From NCBI GenBank assembly GCA_002633025.1, contig NMRB01000003.1, forward strand, positions 547,055 through 611,054: a stretch of 64,000 nucleotides of DNA, written 5' to 3'. The DNA is from Notospermus geniculatus (lineage: Eukaryota; Nemertea; Pilidiophora; Heteronemertea; Lineidae). Positions 1-13,100 of this stretch are shown here, piece after piece. The translations under genes and the position numbers were made by a program. The notes below the pieces were generated by a model that saw nothing but the letters and a program-made list of their open reading frames with translations, was not told the origin of the DNA and did not search any database. Each line of letters starts with the position of its first letter. The stretch's first letter is position 1.

Positions 1-1100
1 ATGAGGGAAAGCTATCGAAACGTTGGTCCGTTCTTCCCCAAACCAACTCGTCTTCTTGACAACGTTGCATCAAATCGAGCGAAAAATCTAACACCGTTGT
101 GAGTCACTTATTAGAAAGAATTGACTGGAGGAGGTCGCCGGGTTGGTGGTGGCTGACCTTTACGCTGTCTCGAAAAATCTTCATTAAGAGGTAACCGTAT
201 AGGTACACGCCATGCAATGACTTCTACTCTTTCTTCAGCGATTCCCGTTCTAGCTTTTCTAAATCAATCACCGGTCGGAAAGGTTAAATCAACACAGATG
301 AATTTTATAGTCCAGCGATGACGATACGCTGTTAATAACGCCCGTTGTAACCTTCAGATGACGGTCACAAGTGTTGCATATTTGTCCAATGCCGATATTA
401 TTTGCACTAAAATCGGTAATTTCCCTTCTTACGATATGCTGTGCGATACGAAGAACAATAAGGACATTGCATATTACTCTAATTGTTCTTGGAATCTGTG
501 AGTTGGCTGCTGTGTTTTCGTTTGAAAAATTGACTTCCAAACTAAACTGTTGATTAAGATCGTTGCCCTTACCACCGATACTCTGGACACTGGACGCCAA
601 ACGACTCTGTGACCACACTTCAAAGTATCCAATGGAATCATACGATAGAGGGCAGCACATCGAAACCAGGTCCTATACAATGGACGCCTTTGGGTCTTTA
701 TTCACAAAGCCCCGTAACAAATTCTTTGTCAGGCTGATAGTGAACAATAGCCCGCAAATGAACAATAGTTTACACAATAGTTTACGAGAGCTTCGTATGA
801 ATAAAGGCCCTGGATGTCATTTCATTTCAATACATGTAGTTTTAACCATTAGTGACACCTTTTGAGCCAGTGGGTTATGGTCCCCATTGCAACGTGAATT
901 ACATGTAGTAGGCCTAATTCCCTCTACTTTCAGGCTTGATTCCACAAAACAACATTCTTCAATCTCACTCCGTCGAAATCGGCTTCAGGAATCGGTAAAC
1001 CTGTAACATACATATGATAAACCATACGATGGGATAAATTATACATATATGATAAAGTTTTTTGTATCTCTATAAAAACAACGTCTTCTCTATTTTTCAG
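1..1100. other. Upstream intron or 5' flank with one foldback element
   Basis: No exon of the RTK could be supported here. The stretch holds a foldback element (692-810) and, next to it, a 45-base piece (643-687) seen again in reverse orientation near 43155. A 123-codon frame on the - strand (289-660) is of a length expected by chance. Confidence 0.5.
692..810. mobile_element. Foldback MITE, family A copy 1
   Basis: The ends are inverted repeats beginning GGGTCTTTATTCACAAAGC, and the centre (GTAAACTATTGT-type text) is also partly palindromic. A related copy lies in reverse orientation at 25853-25990, sharing both ends and the interior around CTGATAGTGAACAATAG. No open frame, so non-autonomous. 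Superfamily not determined. Confidence 0.75.
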
Positions 1101-1154
1101 TATGTGTCGAATCCCCCGAATAATGACAAATGCGAAGAGAGCGAATGTAAACCG
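1101..1154 (+). CDS. RTK exon a: cysteine-bearing linker
   Basis: This 54-base exon lies between a TTTTTCAG acceptor and a GTGAGT donor, phase 0 on both sides. It encodes [18 protein letters not shown], with two cysteines of a cluster completed by the next exon. It is the first exon I can support and it lacks a start codon in context, so at least one upstream exon must exist. A following intron of about 5.4 kb holds two foldback repeats. Confidence 0.7.
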
Positions 1155-4100
1155 GTGAGTAAACTTTACATTGCAATATATCTTTTAATTGAACTGTTCA
1201 GCTTGACGACACCTCTATATTTCACATCATCCGAAAATCCAGCAATCCTTTTTCATGACTTTTTCGAATCGCTTAGAAACTCAACATCGGGCTGTTCGTC
1301 CTGAAATTTAGAAACGTTCACCACTAGCTTTAGGTATGCATAAAGAATGAATACAATTTCATCAAAGTTAACAACGTGCTCGAGGCGAGGTACTCCACGA
1401 GGAACAAGACCTACACGCCAGTAATTACCACGTGCCGGAAATCTGTGCATAACTAGAAGCTAATTATCGCACCCGGGTCGGACCTCAGTTCGAGAAATAC
1501 GCGAGGCTGCATCACTGTTACGATGTCAATTACATGTACCACAAATCAGGTGCTGCGGCGCCTTGTCGCTTTGATTAAATCGTACCTCAAGCGATAGTTG
1601 CTTCATTTGAAAAAATCACTCTCTCTTTCAACCGGGTAAAATGCAGTGCCTGGTCAACTTAAACACAAGTTGGTTATCGCCCAGAACTAGGCACTTAAAA
1701 GTAAAGAATATTTGCAACTTCTTCACATGGTTTTTCCTGGGAACGTACTGATGTCTACATTGTAAGATGTCACTTCACTGCGTAAAGAAAGACCAGGAAT
1801 AGTATTCCTCATTTTAGTAATTTTTTTCTAGTGGCCAGGTTGCAAAAACCCGCGTATAAATACTTATTACTAGCTTGATCGAAACCTGCCAGCTGTGGAG
1901 CTTTCACCATTCAAACGGCAGATACTTTAGTAATGCGAGTGATTATCGGTCGGCAATGGCCATGAGTTATAAGGATTCACCGAAGAATATGACACTCCCG
2001 TCGCTTCTTCCCTAGATTCCTCTGTCACTACTCGCGATGAAGTTCACGACGATTGGCTGATGAACCTGACGCAAATATACGTATGTATTTTGAGTGTTGA
2101 TGGTTCAAGTTATTGAACTGATGACAAGCTTTTCAGGGTGCTATGTACTTTGAATGTGCCTGATGAAATTTTAAGCAAACTTACTTTGGAGTTCTATTCC
2201 AAGCTCACCTTATAACTTGCTGTGAATAGAAGCCTCTCCGTGATACGTTTCTTATAAGAACCTTGTGTTATGAAGAAAATAATTAACTTAAACATGGATG
2301 GGAATGGTGAGAAAAAACCGTCGACTTTGAGCAGAAAAATTCCATAACGACCCTCTGCACAATTATTAGAAAATACCACAGTTTATGAGCAGCGAAAATA
2401 GATGACCCAGCGAGCCAACCGCGGGGAAAAATATGATGGCATGCGCAGGGATGCTTCAAACACTATTCTTACCATTGAAAAAGACGTCCGTTCCGAACCA
2501 GTGGTCGTGATGGCTTCGTCTTGGATCGGCCTCCAGGGAGTCGCGAACGCTCACCGCCGACAGCGATAACTGCATCTAACACCGGTATGAAGAGAGATAG
2601 TGGAAGGGCACCGGCCTTACTCGCGTTATCTTCCCAGCCAAGGAAGTTACCGTTTATGTTTAATTATTGCCTGCTGCTTTCTGCTGTGATTTTTCAATGC
2701 GTGCTTACAAAATGCCGATGAAGCCTGTCGGACTAAATGGAGGAAGTTTTGATGACAAAAATGGATGAGCTTTTCCAGCCCTTAAAGAATCTTTTATTTT
2801 GTTTGTTTTATTCTTGGGATTAAACTGTGGTGTCTTCGAGAGAAATGTCCTCCTGACCAGAGTGGTGTCCACCAAGGAAACGTTCCATAGACTCTCTTCC
2901 GATGTAGACACTCCTGACTTTGACAAGCACCATTTAACCACATCCTCTCCCCTCGTCCCTTCCCCTCGCTTCTTCCCTGTCAAACATGAAAAGACCGTAA
3001 CAAGGCAAAGTGTTATTAATCGCAGTCATAATGCTCTGAAATATGGATTTTCCTGGGAAGTGGCTGTAATGCTAGCATTGCGTCGATAGCATCATGATTT
3101 ATGGCTAATGTTTATGCTTATCAAAGGTGTGAAGAAAGAATGACTGCCATTTTAATTCAAATAAATGAGATAAAGGCATAAAAAGAAGGCGGCATGATGG
3201 TGCTCCGGAAATCAGTGATATTGAAAGGGCTTATTGATACAGAAATGTCAACATTTGATTTTCATAAGTCAGGCGGATATGATATTCAGGTTTAAAGAAC
3301 AATGCAAAGATGTACATTACAATTGAAATGCATGAATGTGGACTCAGAGTTTATTTGCCAAAAACTTCCTCGAGTTCTTCGTTGATGACTAATGAACTAG
3401 TGGTGTTGATCGTCAACAATCTTCAGGCTTGAACCAGATTTTAATATTCAAGCTTGAAGTCCGTTTCGAGCTTGAAAATTAAAGTCCCCCTCCCCCCCGA
3501 GTTCAAGCTTGAAGATTGAAATCTGGGTTCAAGCTTTGAAGACGGAAGATTGAATGAGCCTTCTGGGCTTCGTAATGGGGCCTTAAACTTTGCGTACACC
3601 TTACACGGTTCGTTGAGCATTTAATACTTGGCAGGGATGCGCCTTTTTTGCTCTTGTTGGTGAACGTTCAGGTACAAACAATGCGAAGTGGTGTACTTTT
3701 TCCAGTTCTGTGACCGAAGCAGTCAAGAGTACAGAACCTACCTAATTTTCATCAATTTTGTACTTTGTTCTGTCGGTGAGAGTACTCCACTAAAGTCATT
3801 TCACTGACCAAATACAAGAATACTCAAGACGGCTGTTATTTCATTTACCCTACGCCCACTATGAGACTGCCTACAATCCTATCTTCACCCTCAAGTGGAT
3901 TTCGTACCATAAACCAAAAGGGCTAATAAATTCTAAGGGTGTCTTAATATTCCCAGTGTCTCATACCAGGATAATGGCCTCTGGTCAAATGTTTTCTTAG
4001 GTTCGATTTTACAATCATTGACATCATTATGGCAATCTGACCCATGCTTATTCCTGCACGTAGGATCGTAGATGCCAGATTCTGTACAAGATATGAGGTA

Positions 4101-7100
4101 TTCAATATTGCAGGCGATTCATAACTGGTGATAACATTTACTCAACACCACAAATCGCTTCAGTACTTCATGGCCTGGGTGATTAGCGTCGACAATGACT
4201 TCTACAAAGGATGGGGTCAATTTTATGAAACCTGATATCCAATAGTCCCTTCTCCTGACATTACATGTAGGTTTCAACAAATTGTATACGTACATGCACA
4301 TGTCAGAGTACAACTCGGAGAAAACGATGATTCGTCTAATCCGCAAGTTCCGTGTTGGTCGGGTGAAATGTAAAACAGTAGACGATTCTCACGAACGTTT
4401 GATGGATAGCACGCAGTCACAAAAGTGAGTGCATCCTTTACTGCCGATAAAAGTTGGAATTGAATCGAACCCTAGAAAACTACGTACCTCCTCATGACAC
4501 TTCTGCACTCAAGAGATTTCATGGTTCGTACGAACTTTAATTTAGGCGACAAGTCCATGGTGATTTGTTCGTTGAATTCCCACCCTGGGAGTCGAGGTAA
4601 ATTTGATAGACTATGCGACGAGAGTCATGAGGCTGGATCAATCTAGCTGACATTCTAAAGGATAATATGACATAATATCAGAAGTACATTATGGTGGTTT
4701 ATGCCATCTGCGCTTCGCTGATGCCGCATCCTTTGTCTCTTTGTCCTACGACGCATCTTCCTGACTTTCATCGATGGAACACAAGAACATTCACGGAGAT
4801 GTTAGGTGTAATTTAAGATTGTGGCGTCAAAATATAAAAATAATTTGTACAAATCGTGCATTTAGTTTTCAAGGAAAGTTAAATTTATTTCAGCAAGCGG
4901 AGTCTGAAAATACTTTATCCTCGCCTCTAAGAGGTCAGTCCAGAGTACTCATGACTAGGCCTTTGTTCCATTCCGTAATAGGCGCCGGAGCTTCGTTCTT
5001 TGTTCGACCAATCAGAACGAAGAAGTCTGTTGGAATATTGTACCCACAATGACCTGGCAATGCCTAGCCTTGCCTTGTAAGTGTCACCAACTGGACATTT
5101 ATGACTGACCTCTTAGAGGCGAGGATAAAGTAAGTTTACGATTTTGCATGGATTTCATCGTTGGAATGGTATTATGTAAGGGAGAGCAGGGTTGATTAAT
5201 CAAGCCCTTTCATGTCCTTCCGGAGTGATTTGGTCCACAATTAATGACCCTGCATTTTTTTCCGCGCAAAGACATGGCTTTTTCGAAAAGCAGCGTAAAA
5301 TTGATTAATCTACACAGCAAAAACAAGCCATAGAGTGGAATGAAGGTCCCAATGGTGAAATTCTGTGTATTAAATGATAAATCCGTGAAGAAATCAACTC
5401 CTCGTGTGATGTTTTTTCTACGATGCATTTCATGCAATCTCGTGTGCTGTTCTACCTTGGACAATCAAGGTTTTCATCGGAAGATTGGTGACAAGAGAGC
5501 TACAAATTCCGCGCAGTTGTATCTGTTGTCCTCCGTGATTTATCATGAGGCATTAATTTGTGGCACAGATGTGCCTAACCGATGAATAATTAAGGGATTA
5601 TTCGCAGATTACTGAGGTATTCTTCTTTCTTGTACGTTGTGGAGAGATAATTTTGCAGGGATGCTCGCGCAATCTCGTCCGCGAGGGCAGAGGTTATTTT
5701 GCAGGTTGAGGGGCAAAAGGAATATGTTGATTTTGTCATACGATTTCAGAGGCCCGACATTATTACGAAACGAAAACTTGATGCCAAGGTGAATTAAGCA
5801 AGTCAGTTCAATACAGAATGTATGCTTAAAGTGCATTAAGACCTGAGCGATAGTCAAAAAAACTTCAAATAAATACAGATTTATGATTGTTTCGCCTGTT
5901 TTTCTCGTTGTAGTGTTGGAAAACATGTTATTACATCTACAGAGAATACAATGTATGGAAGGAGATGTGTCCCATGCCCGTGGTCTGTGTAAGTATACAA
6001 CTATGACGTCAGCGTGAACTACCTGTAGGCCATACGATTCAGTAACGCTATGAAAAAAAACACTTCGGCCTCACATGTGTTTCGAGGAGTCGTATTTCGA
6101 ATCGATACCGAAGTTTTTCTCTCTCTATCCACTAGCTGATGCCTGCATATTAATTGTACAGAGAATCAATTGGCCAATAGAGTATTTCACTTGGAGAATG
6201 AGCAATAAAAATCCGATAAAAAACCTACCCTTTAGCTTAACCCATTGGTTACAAACCCACACTAAAACAAACCACCTCTTACTCGGAATTTATGATTCAT
6301 TTCTCCAATATAACAGCTTTATAAACACTCCATTTGTAGACTTTTTGATAGTGACGATGTGGTCACACGTGACGAATGATTTCCAAGTAAAGCTACCTGA
6401 CAACAGAGTCATGTCTCTTATGCAAAACAATGGGATTCCTTGATGACTTCAGTGCAGTGCAGTGCAAGACGTCTTGGATGAAAAACTACTGTATTTTTTC
6501 TTTAATACTATGCTCTTAATTTTTTTATTTAGGGAAAAGGTTGTCGCTTTGCCTGCAAATTCCAAGGAACAGCCTCAGACGCCACGAATCCAATGAACGC
6601 AAAATTTGTCATCGCACCGAAAATCGTCCCTCAGATTTTGCGAAAAAGTAGAAAAGTAAGATATTCAATATCATGGACGGTGCCTGTCTACAACGATGGA
6701 AAAGTCGCCGAAAACAACACCATATATTCGTTAATGAAACGCCATTGGAAGCCGCGCCCTTCTGGACAGTATCCTTGGGTGGTATGTTACATTTGCTATT
6801 TTGTCCATTTCGTCTGAAAATGAAACGAAACTTTTGATACTTGTAGATCACCATTCATGGTTAGGCCTAATGCTTCATCATAGATTCATCGAACATCAGT
6901 GCAACTCATGAATCAACACAAAAAATACATGGACTCAACAGTCAAAGCGAGGTCTGGGATACTGTTTACAACATGACGCTGTGGGTCTTTCAATAAACTA
7001 AGATATGACACAATCTCACAGTCGACCAGGAGCAGCGATCATGCAGTACCAAATGACGTGAATATTTGAACCACAACAACTTTCCTTTGCAAAAGACTCC

Positions 7101-10100
7101 AACCACGACTGCTTAGAATTAATTTGATTCAGGTGTGACAGGGAAAAACGAAACCACTGAGGTTTTATTGCTTAATTAAGAGCTTTTCACGCAATTAAAG
7201 AAATGATTTTTATTAAGCCGCTGCTTTAAAGATAAGGTTTTTATTCTTGACTCAATGCGGGAATTTATTTTCTACAGCCATCTCGGGAGAATATTTCGTG
7301 GAGATTAAACGAATTCATTAAAAGTTATTGAGATTGTACGGTGTTGTTTTTTTAAGTCCGAAACGACACAAAGTCACAATTTTGACTGGACTGTATTATG
7401 AGCTATCTTCGTGGTCTTTTTTGAAATTGGTACCAATCCACAGATTCACTCTAGATACATCGATTGACACCAATGTTGGCCTGAAATTGCCACAGAATGC
7501 ACTTCAATGTCGAACACGTAGCCTAGGTTTGGTTAAGTAACAAAGGAAGACATCCACTGATCCAAGCGCCATTAATTTTCAGGTGTTTTCGAGATTTACA
7601 GTCATCGTACCAACATGATTCATTTCAGGTAATTGCACAAACAATCACTCCAGAATTAACGTTTAACGTTCGGTCACGTGGTCCTGACCTAGACGAATTT
7701 AAACTTCTTGCCATCACCGAGAAAGGCAAAATAGCTGTAGCCAACTTCAAACCAAAAATAGAGGCACCGCTTAATATGCAAGAGGCCAAAGGTAGGCATA
7801 TCATTTTTTTCCTTCTGAGGCCGAGACAACCACCCGGCCCTAGGCCTTATCACTTTTAGTGTTTCACACCACGTTTTAACGCCTTGCTGTGACCGATCAG
7901 CCAAATCAACAACAACGACTGTGTACAATGAAAGAAATTTATTATAAAGCAAAAAATGGTATTTACAATGAAAATATGTGTATATACAATCATGTATCTT
8001 ACAAATCTGAAAATGAAAGAAAGCTAGTTAATAATCGCAAAATGGAGAGTCACTTCAGTCACTGGGAATCACAATTGTTGCCGCATCAGAAGACACAACG
8101 TGGAAGGTTCTACCTTAGAATTCAGTGGCTCCAACGCCACGATCAGACGAACATACGAGTGCTCTGTGGCACCAACGACAGGAACAAAGCCATGTCTCCG
8201 AAGACACGCACGGCACCAATGCTAGGAATCACAACGGCCCTCAGGCCAACAGAGCTCCTCCGTGAGTGCAGACTGCCAGTCTTGATCGCCAGATCTGCAC
8301 TGCTCCAGTACATGTTCAGCCCCTTGTTTTATACCTCTGCCCGCTCTAACAGACACAAAAGAGTTCCAAGTCCACAAAAGATAATCCTAATCCACTGGTG
8401 GTATTAGTCAGTATGACGAAGGGAAAGCGTCTTATACGAAATGAACATATTTTGAGTGAATGATTAAACAAAGCTTAGACTTCATTCAATAGACTGCAAG
8501 ACAAAAGGTGTATGAAATTGCAAGGTTAATTTTATCTTACTACAATGGACAAGACAATAAGAGACTTAATAGCAACCTTACGGTTGAAACAATCGGTTTT
8601 TAACTTAAAAACGTGGCGTGAAACAATGGATGTATGACTGTTGTAAGTCAACCTACGGCTAGGTATACACTGAACGCGATTTACCCATCGCGCGCGTTGT
8701 TTCTTTGTTATTTCATGCCGCAATGCCTCCGAAACAAAAGAGATTCGTCCGAAAATCGCGCGCGATGGGTAAATCGCGTTAAGTGTATCCCTAGCCTACC
8801 TCTTGCAAGGTCGATCAGTGTAAACTGTACCAGACCCTAGAGTCTCTTTGTATGTTCATCAAATATGGGTATTTGACTTGTTCGACTTTAATCAATACAT
8901 CTATGAAAAAGTGTCGTTACCAACAGATGCAGAAAGTTTACACAATGTTATTGTCGAGGCATTAATCACAGTGTTGATAAATTAGAACTCTGTTGAAATG
9001 TCATTCATGTGTCAAGCCTTATGAAGACAGATGCTTTGTATCCAGAAATCGATTTCTTCAATATTGTGGAAAGAGAAGAAAAACTATTGTCCTGAGTGCA
9101 CAGTATTCCGGTGGGATGATAAATTCCCGTCTAACAAACTTGGGCGTGATGAAGTAAAAAAGCTGTACTGTGTATCTCTGTATCTATCTTGAAAAGCAGT
9201 GAAACTTCAAATTTTCAGATGGCTACAGGTTTGACAACAAGACCTCCCCTTCCAACGACAGCAAATCTCATACCATTGTCGACGTTCCAGTCATCCTGAC
9301 CAAACCTCCTCCTCTGAAACTGAACCTAACACAAACAATGACGACCGACAACGGGACGATCCGGATGATCCTGGTATGGCCAGCAGTGGCAGATATGTTC
9401 ACTGTCGCCTGGGGATTACTGTCCTGCAAGGCCTATAAAGATCTTCCTTTACCTGAATGCGACAAGCCACCAGATTTCTACAGTGTATTGGTTTGGAAGA
9501 AGGAAAAGAATCAGCAACAGGTAGTTGAACCATCACGTTTTGAAATGGAGTAGAGCTGACCTATCTACAGTACCTCAGCGTTGGGAACGAAGCTTCCGTT
9601 TAGGCCGTATAGTAAGAGATAAGAGAGTTTTCCCAAAGAACCCGAAACGCCATCGCGAACTCATCTCCTTTTGATTGGCGTTCGCGTTGGTGTTTCGGGA
9701 ACGCCAATCTCTTTGTGGTATGCCACGAAGAGAGCACCGAACAAAAGGATAGACGTTCGGATTGAAGTTAAGGGGCTTTTTGCAAAATTATATTGTGGCA
9801 CCATTGTGGCATCATTGCTCCAACCATTATGTGATGACTGCTTGTTTTCAGATTATCTTCTCTCTGGAGGGTCTCATGTTCAACTCCCATTACTTTTTGG
9901 ACATCATACCGGATGAGAAGTCGGGATATGAAATGGTTGATCATATGGATATATACACACCCGTGTGTCACTTACTGGACGAGACGTTTACCAGATGCTA
10001 TACCATGCAGGATAGTGCTGACAGTGAGTCTAACTTTTCTATTAGTTTAGTTTTGTTTTGTTTGTAACATGTTTTATTTTCCTTAAAGGAAAGGTTTAGG

Positions 10101-13100
10101 CAAAGGTTCCATAAACTTTTTGCTGCCCTCACCACATTACAACGAATACAACAAACAATGGTCGGGTTTTACAGTGATGGTGAAGAATGAGAAAAAGTGG
10201 GATAGGGTGATGAAGGAATGAAATTGGACTTCCACACCAAAAGTTGATCGGTCAGGACACGAAGTTTCTGCAAAACCTTCCCAATATACACTGATCCATG
10301 ACACATCAACATGAACATCCATCCATAAGGCGTCACATTATATCAGTTTTCCCATACATTGACACAGAACTTTGAAAGTGCACTGCAAATCCATTGTTCA
10401 GCCAGTTATCTTGCTTCTGCACTTTCAACAGTTCAATGGACATTACATGTCATACCGCATTGCAGTTCATCTCTTGATGAACTGTTCCCCAGTTTCCATA
10501 TTGACCCTTTACCCCTCTAAAATAGGCCGTTGGAATCGAAAAAAGAAAAGAAAAAAACGTAAACGTAAACGTAAGAAGCATGGTAGGTACATATTCCCTA
10601 GAACGGTAAAATGTTTTCCTGGCTGGTAAAATATTTTCCTTCGCTTGGTGAAATATGTTCCTTAAAACCATGAAAGGTGAGATAACTGACAAAAGGTCAG
10701 AGGTCAGAGGTCAGCAGGTGGTAAAGGAGGAAGGTGTTGGAAAAAGGAGCTCAGGCCAGCAGGGCAGTGCAGGGTCTGTCAAAAGAATATTTCGCTGTAT
10801 TAGATCATCGTCGTTATCTTCATACTTTTCTGATAAACATCATTCTTGTCATCTCAGTGGATAACTCTTCCACTATATCAGAACTTATGAAAAGCGACCG
10901 AATACATGGAATATTTTTTGATTAACCTGGTAAAATGTAATGGACAGTCTCCGTCTGAAGATGATTACCGCTATACTTGTTACAATGGTTGCAAACATAT
11001 TTGAAACTGGTCCTCCATAGGGTAAGGTGTTTATTTTTACCTGGAGTGAAGAAAATGCACAATATTTTTTGATTGGAGGAAATATCGTCATCGTCCACTG
11101 AATTCATTTGCAACTGCGTTGTACAAGTACAGGCGGTAATTTCTTTCGGATGAGGCTGTGCATTTCAGGACGCTAAAGGGGCTTGGACAAACAAGCAGGA
11201 TTGGTAATAATGATCTCTTTATGAATTTATAGGTAAGCAAATGAGAATTTATCTTTGCTTGAATCACTCCGACGTGCAAGGACATTTCCTGTCATTTCTT
11301 CCTCTTCAAACTTCAGCTCNGCTATTTCGCATCAAATGATGCCAATTTTCTGACCATTATAGCTTGTCTTCTTCTTATGCTCATAAGAGCATAAGGTACA
11401 CAAACCCATTATCTCTTTTCATCCAATGTCATTTCATGAAGAGTTACGAGGTCGAAAATGACACTCTATCATATCGTGATTACATTGTGAATCCTTTCGT
11501 GAAAAACCAGGTATACGTGTGAAATTCAACAATAGAAAAATTCTAAAAACGATGTTTTTTGTATGTTACTGAAAATGATTATTGTTGAAATGGTTAGTCT
11601 CCACTACTACGGGTAATGACCCCACTATACGCCCATACGCTCATTCTAACTAAGCCACTTATCGTGTCATTTCTTTCTACACGCTACATCGTAGCTTTCT
11701 TGATGCCGTAGCCTCTTTTGTGGACAAACAAGAGCCACGACTCTGAAGTTATATTTCAATGCATCCGCCATGTTGACACAACACAAATCGACCATGAAAT
11801 AGAAATGCGTCGTCAACCTGAAATGACTTCTTTCCCTTGCAGGCAAAAACGTCAGAGCAAATAGACATTGGGGACGGTAGACTGAGGTATCTCTTCAGTC
11901 AAAAGTTGAGGCTCAATACAACTGATGGAGACGTGAGAATTGCTGCAGCGCCCTCTTTTGGTACCGTGCATCCTGCGAAGCAACGTGAGTAAAATTGTGG
12001 ATTGAAGAATTGACTATTAATCTATCGTTAGTGTTAAATTGGTAGTTTAAGGTTTGGTGGTCTTTGCATCCTTAGTGGTAAGCACATTGATGCAGTTGAC
12101 TTCGCCAGTGACAGCATGCTGCACTTCACACGATGGGCAGAACTGACCTCAGTACTTTGAAAGACTCTTCCATTATAATACAAGCCTCAAAATTTGGAGC
12201 CTTTTCCGTACAAATGCAAAACGTCGTCATATTCTGTTGTACTGACGACCGATGCTGACGGAAGACTTGCCGAAGCAAACCTGAATAATATCCCGATTCC
12301 AAGATCTGAGGCCTAACCTCCAACTCATTGTACACTAGAAGTTCATCTTTGCCAACCATGGTGGTGTCAGATATAAGCAACCGCATTAGTATTGTTGTGA
12401 GAATCCCTGAATGAAATGGTAAAAACACCTTCAGCGTTAACGAAGCCTATTTTCAACAAAGTTGTCAGAATGATGATATAAGTGATCCTGTTATATTGTT
12501 CCTATCGACTTGAAGGATACACTAACTTTTTGAACAAGATGAGGCCATGGTCATAGACTGAGATTCTGATTAAGGAAGGCACTCTGAATCATTTCTTTTA
12601 ATGAACCGAGGTTTGACATGCTTACCGTCGTCGTGCATCGAGGCGATGAGCATTCTGTAGGCCTATACATTAGGTACATGTAGGCCTACATGTACATGTA
12701 CGTACGTGTGAATGTGTACTATGCATGCACATAAAAACTTTATTTCATTGCATTAAACATACAAATTTCATTGAAATGATTTGGGTTTTTTTTTCAGAAA
12801 AAGTTGAACCGTCGAGTACAAACGTCATTGCAATAGCAGTGGTCTCAGCTTTGGGGATCTTCATGTTAATAGGTGGCATAATATTTTGGCGCAAGTGCCG
12901 CTCTGGGACTGCCATTGAGAAGAAGGTGGTGGCAAATTGTAACAGTTACAAGTCGGCCTTTGGAGGTGGGTATCGTGAGAAAATAATGATATTCCGTGTC
13001 GAATATTATAGTTTGAGCATGAACCTGTCTTGTGCAACTTGTATGAAGTCAATCTTACCGGTAATTATCGGAGATGTCAGTATATGACCGCGTCTTAGAG

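Noticed and set aside
289-660. 123-codon frame on the - strand upstream of the RTK
   Set aside because: Length is expected by chance, there is no recognised domain, and it competes with open frames on the other strand.
7889-8407. 172-codon + strand frame in an RTK intron
   Set aside because: It begins within an intron whose boundaries are fixed by phase, is low in recognisable features, and lacks a splice context.
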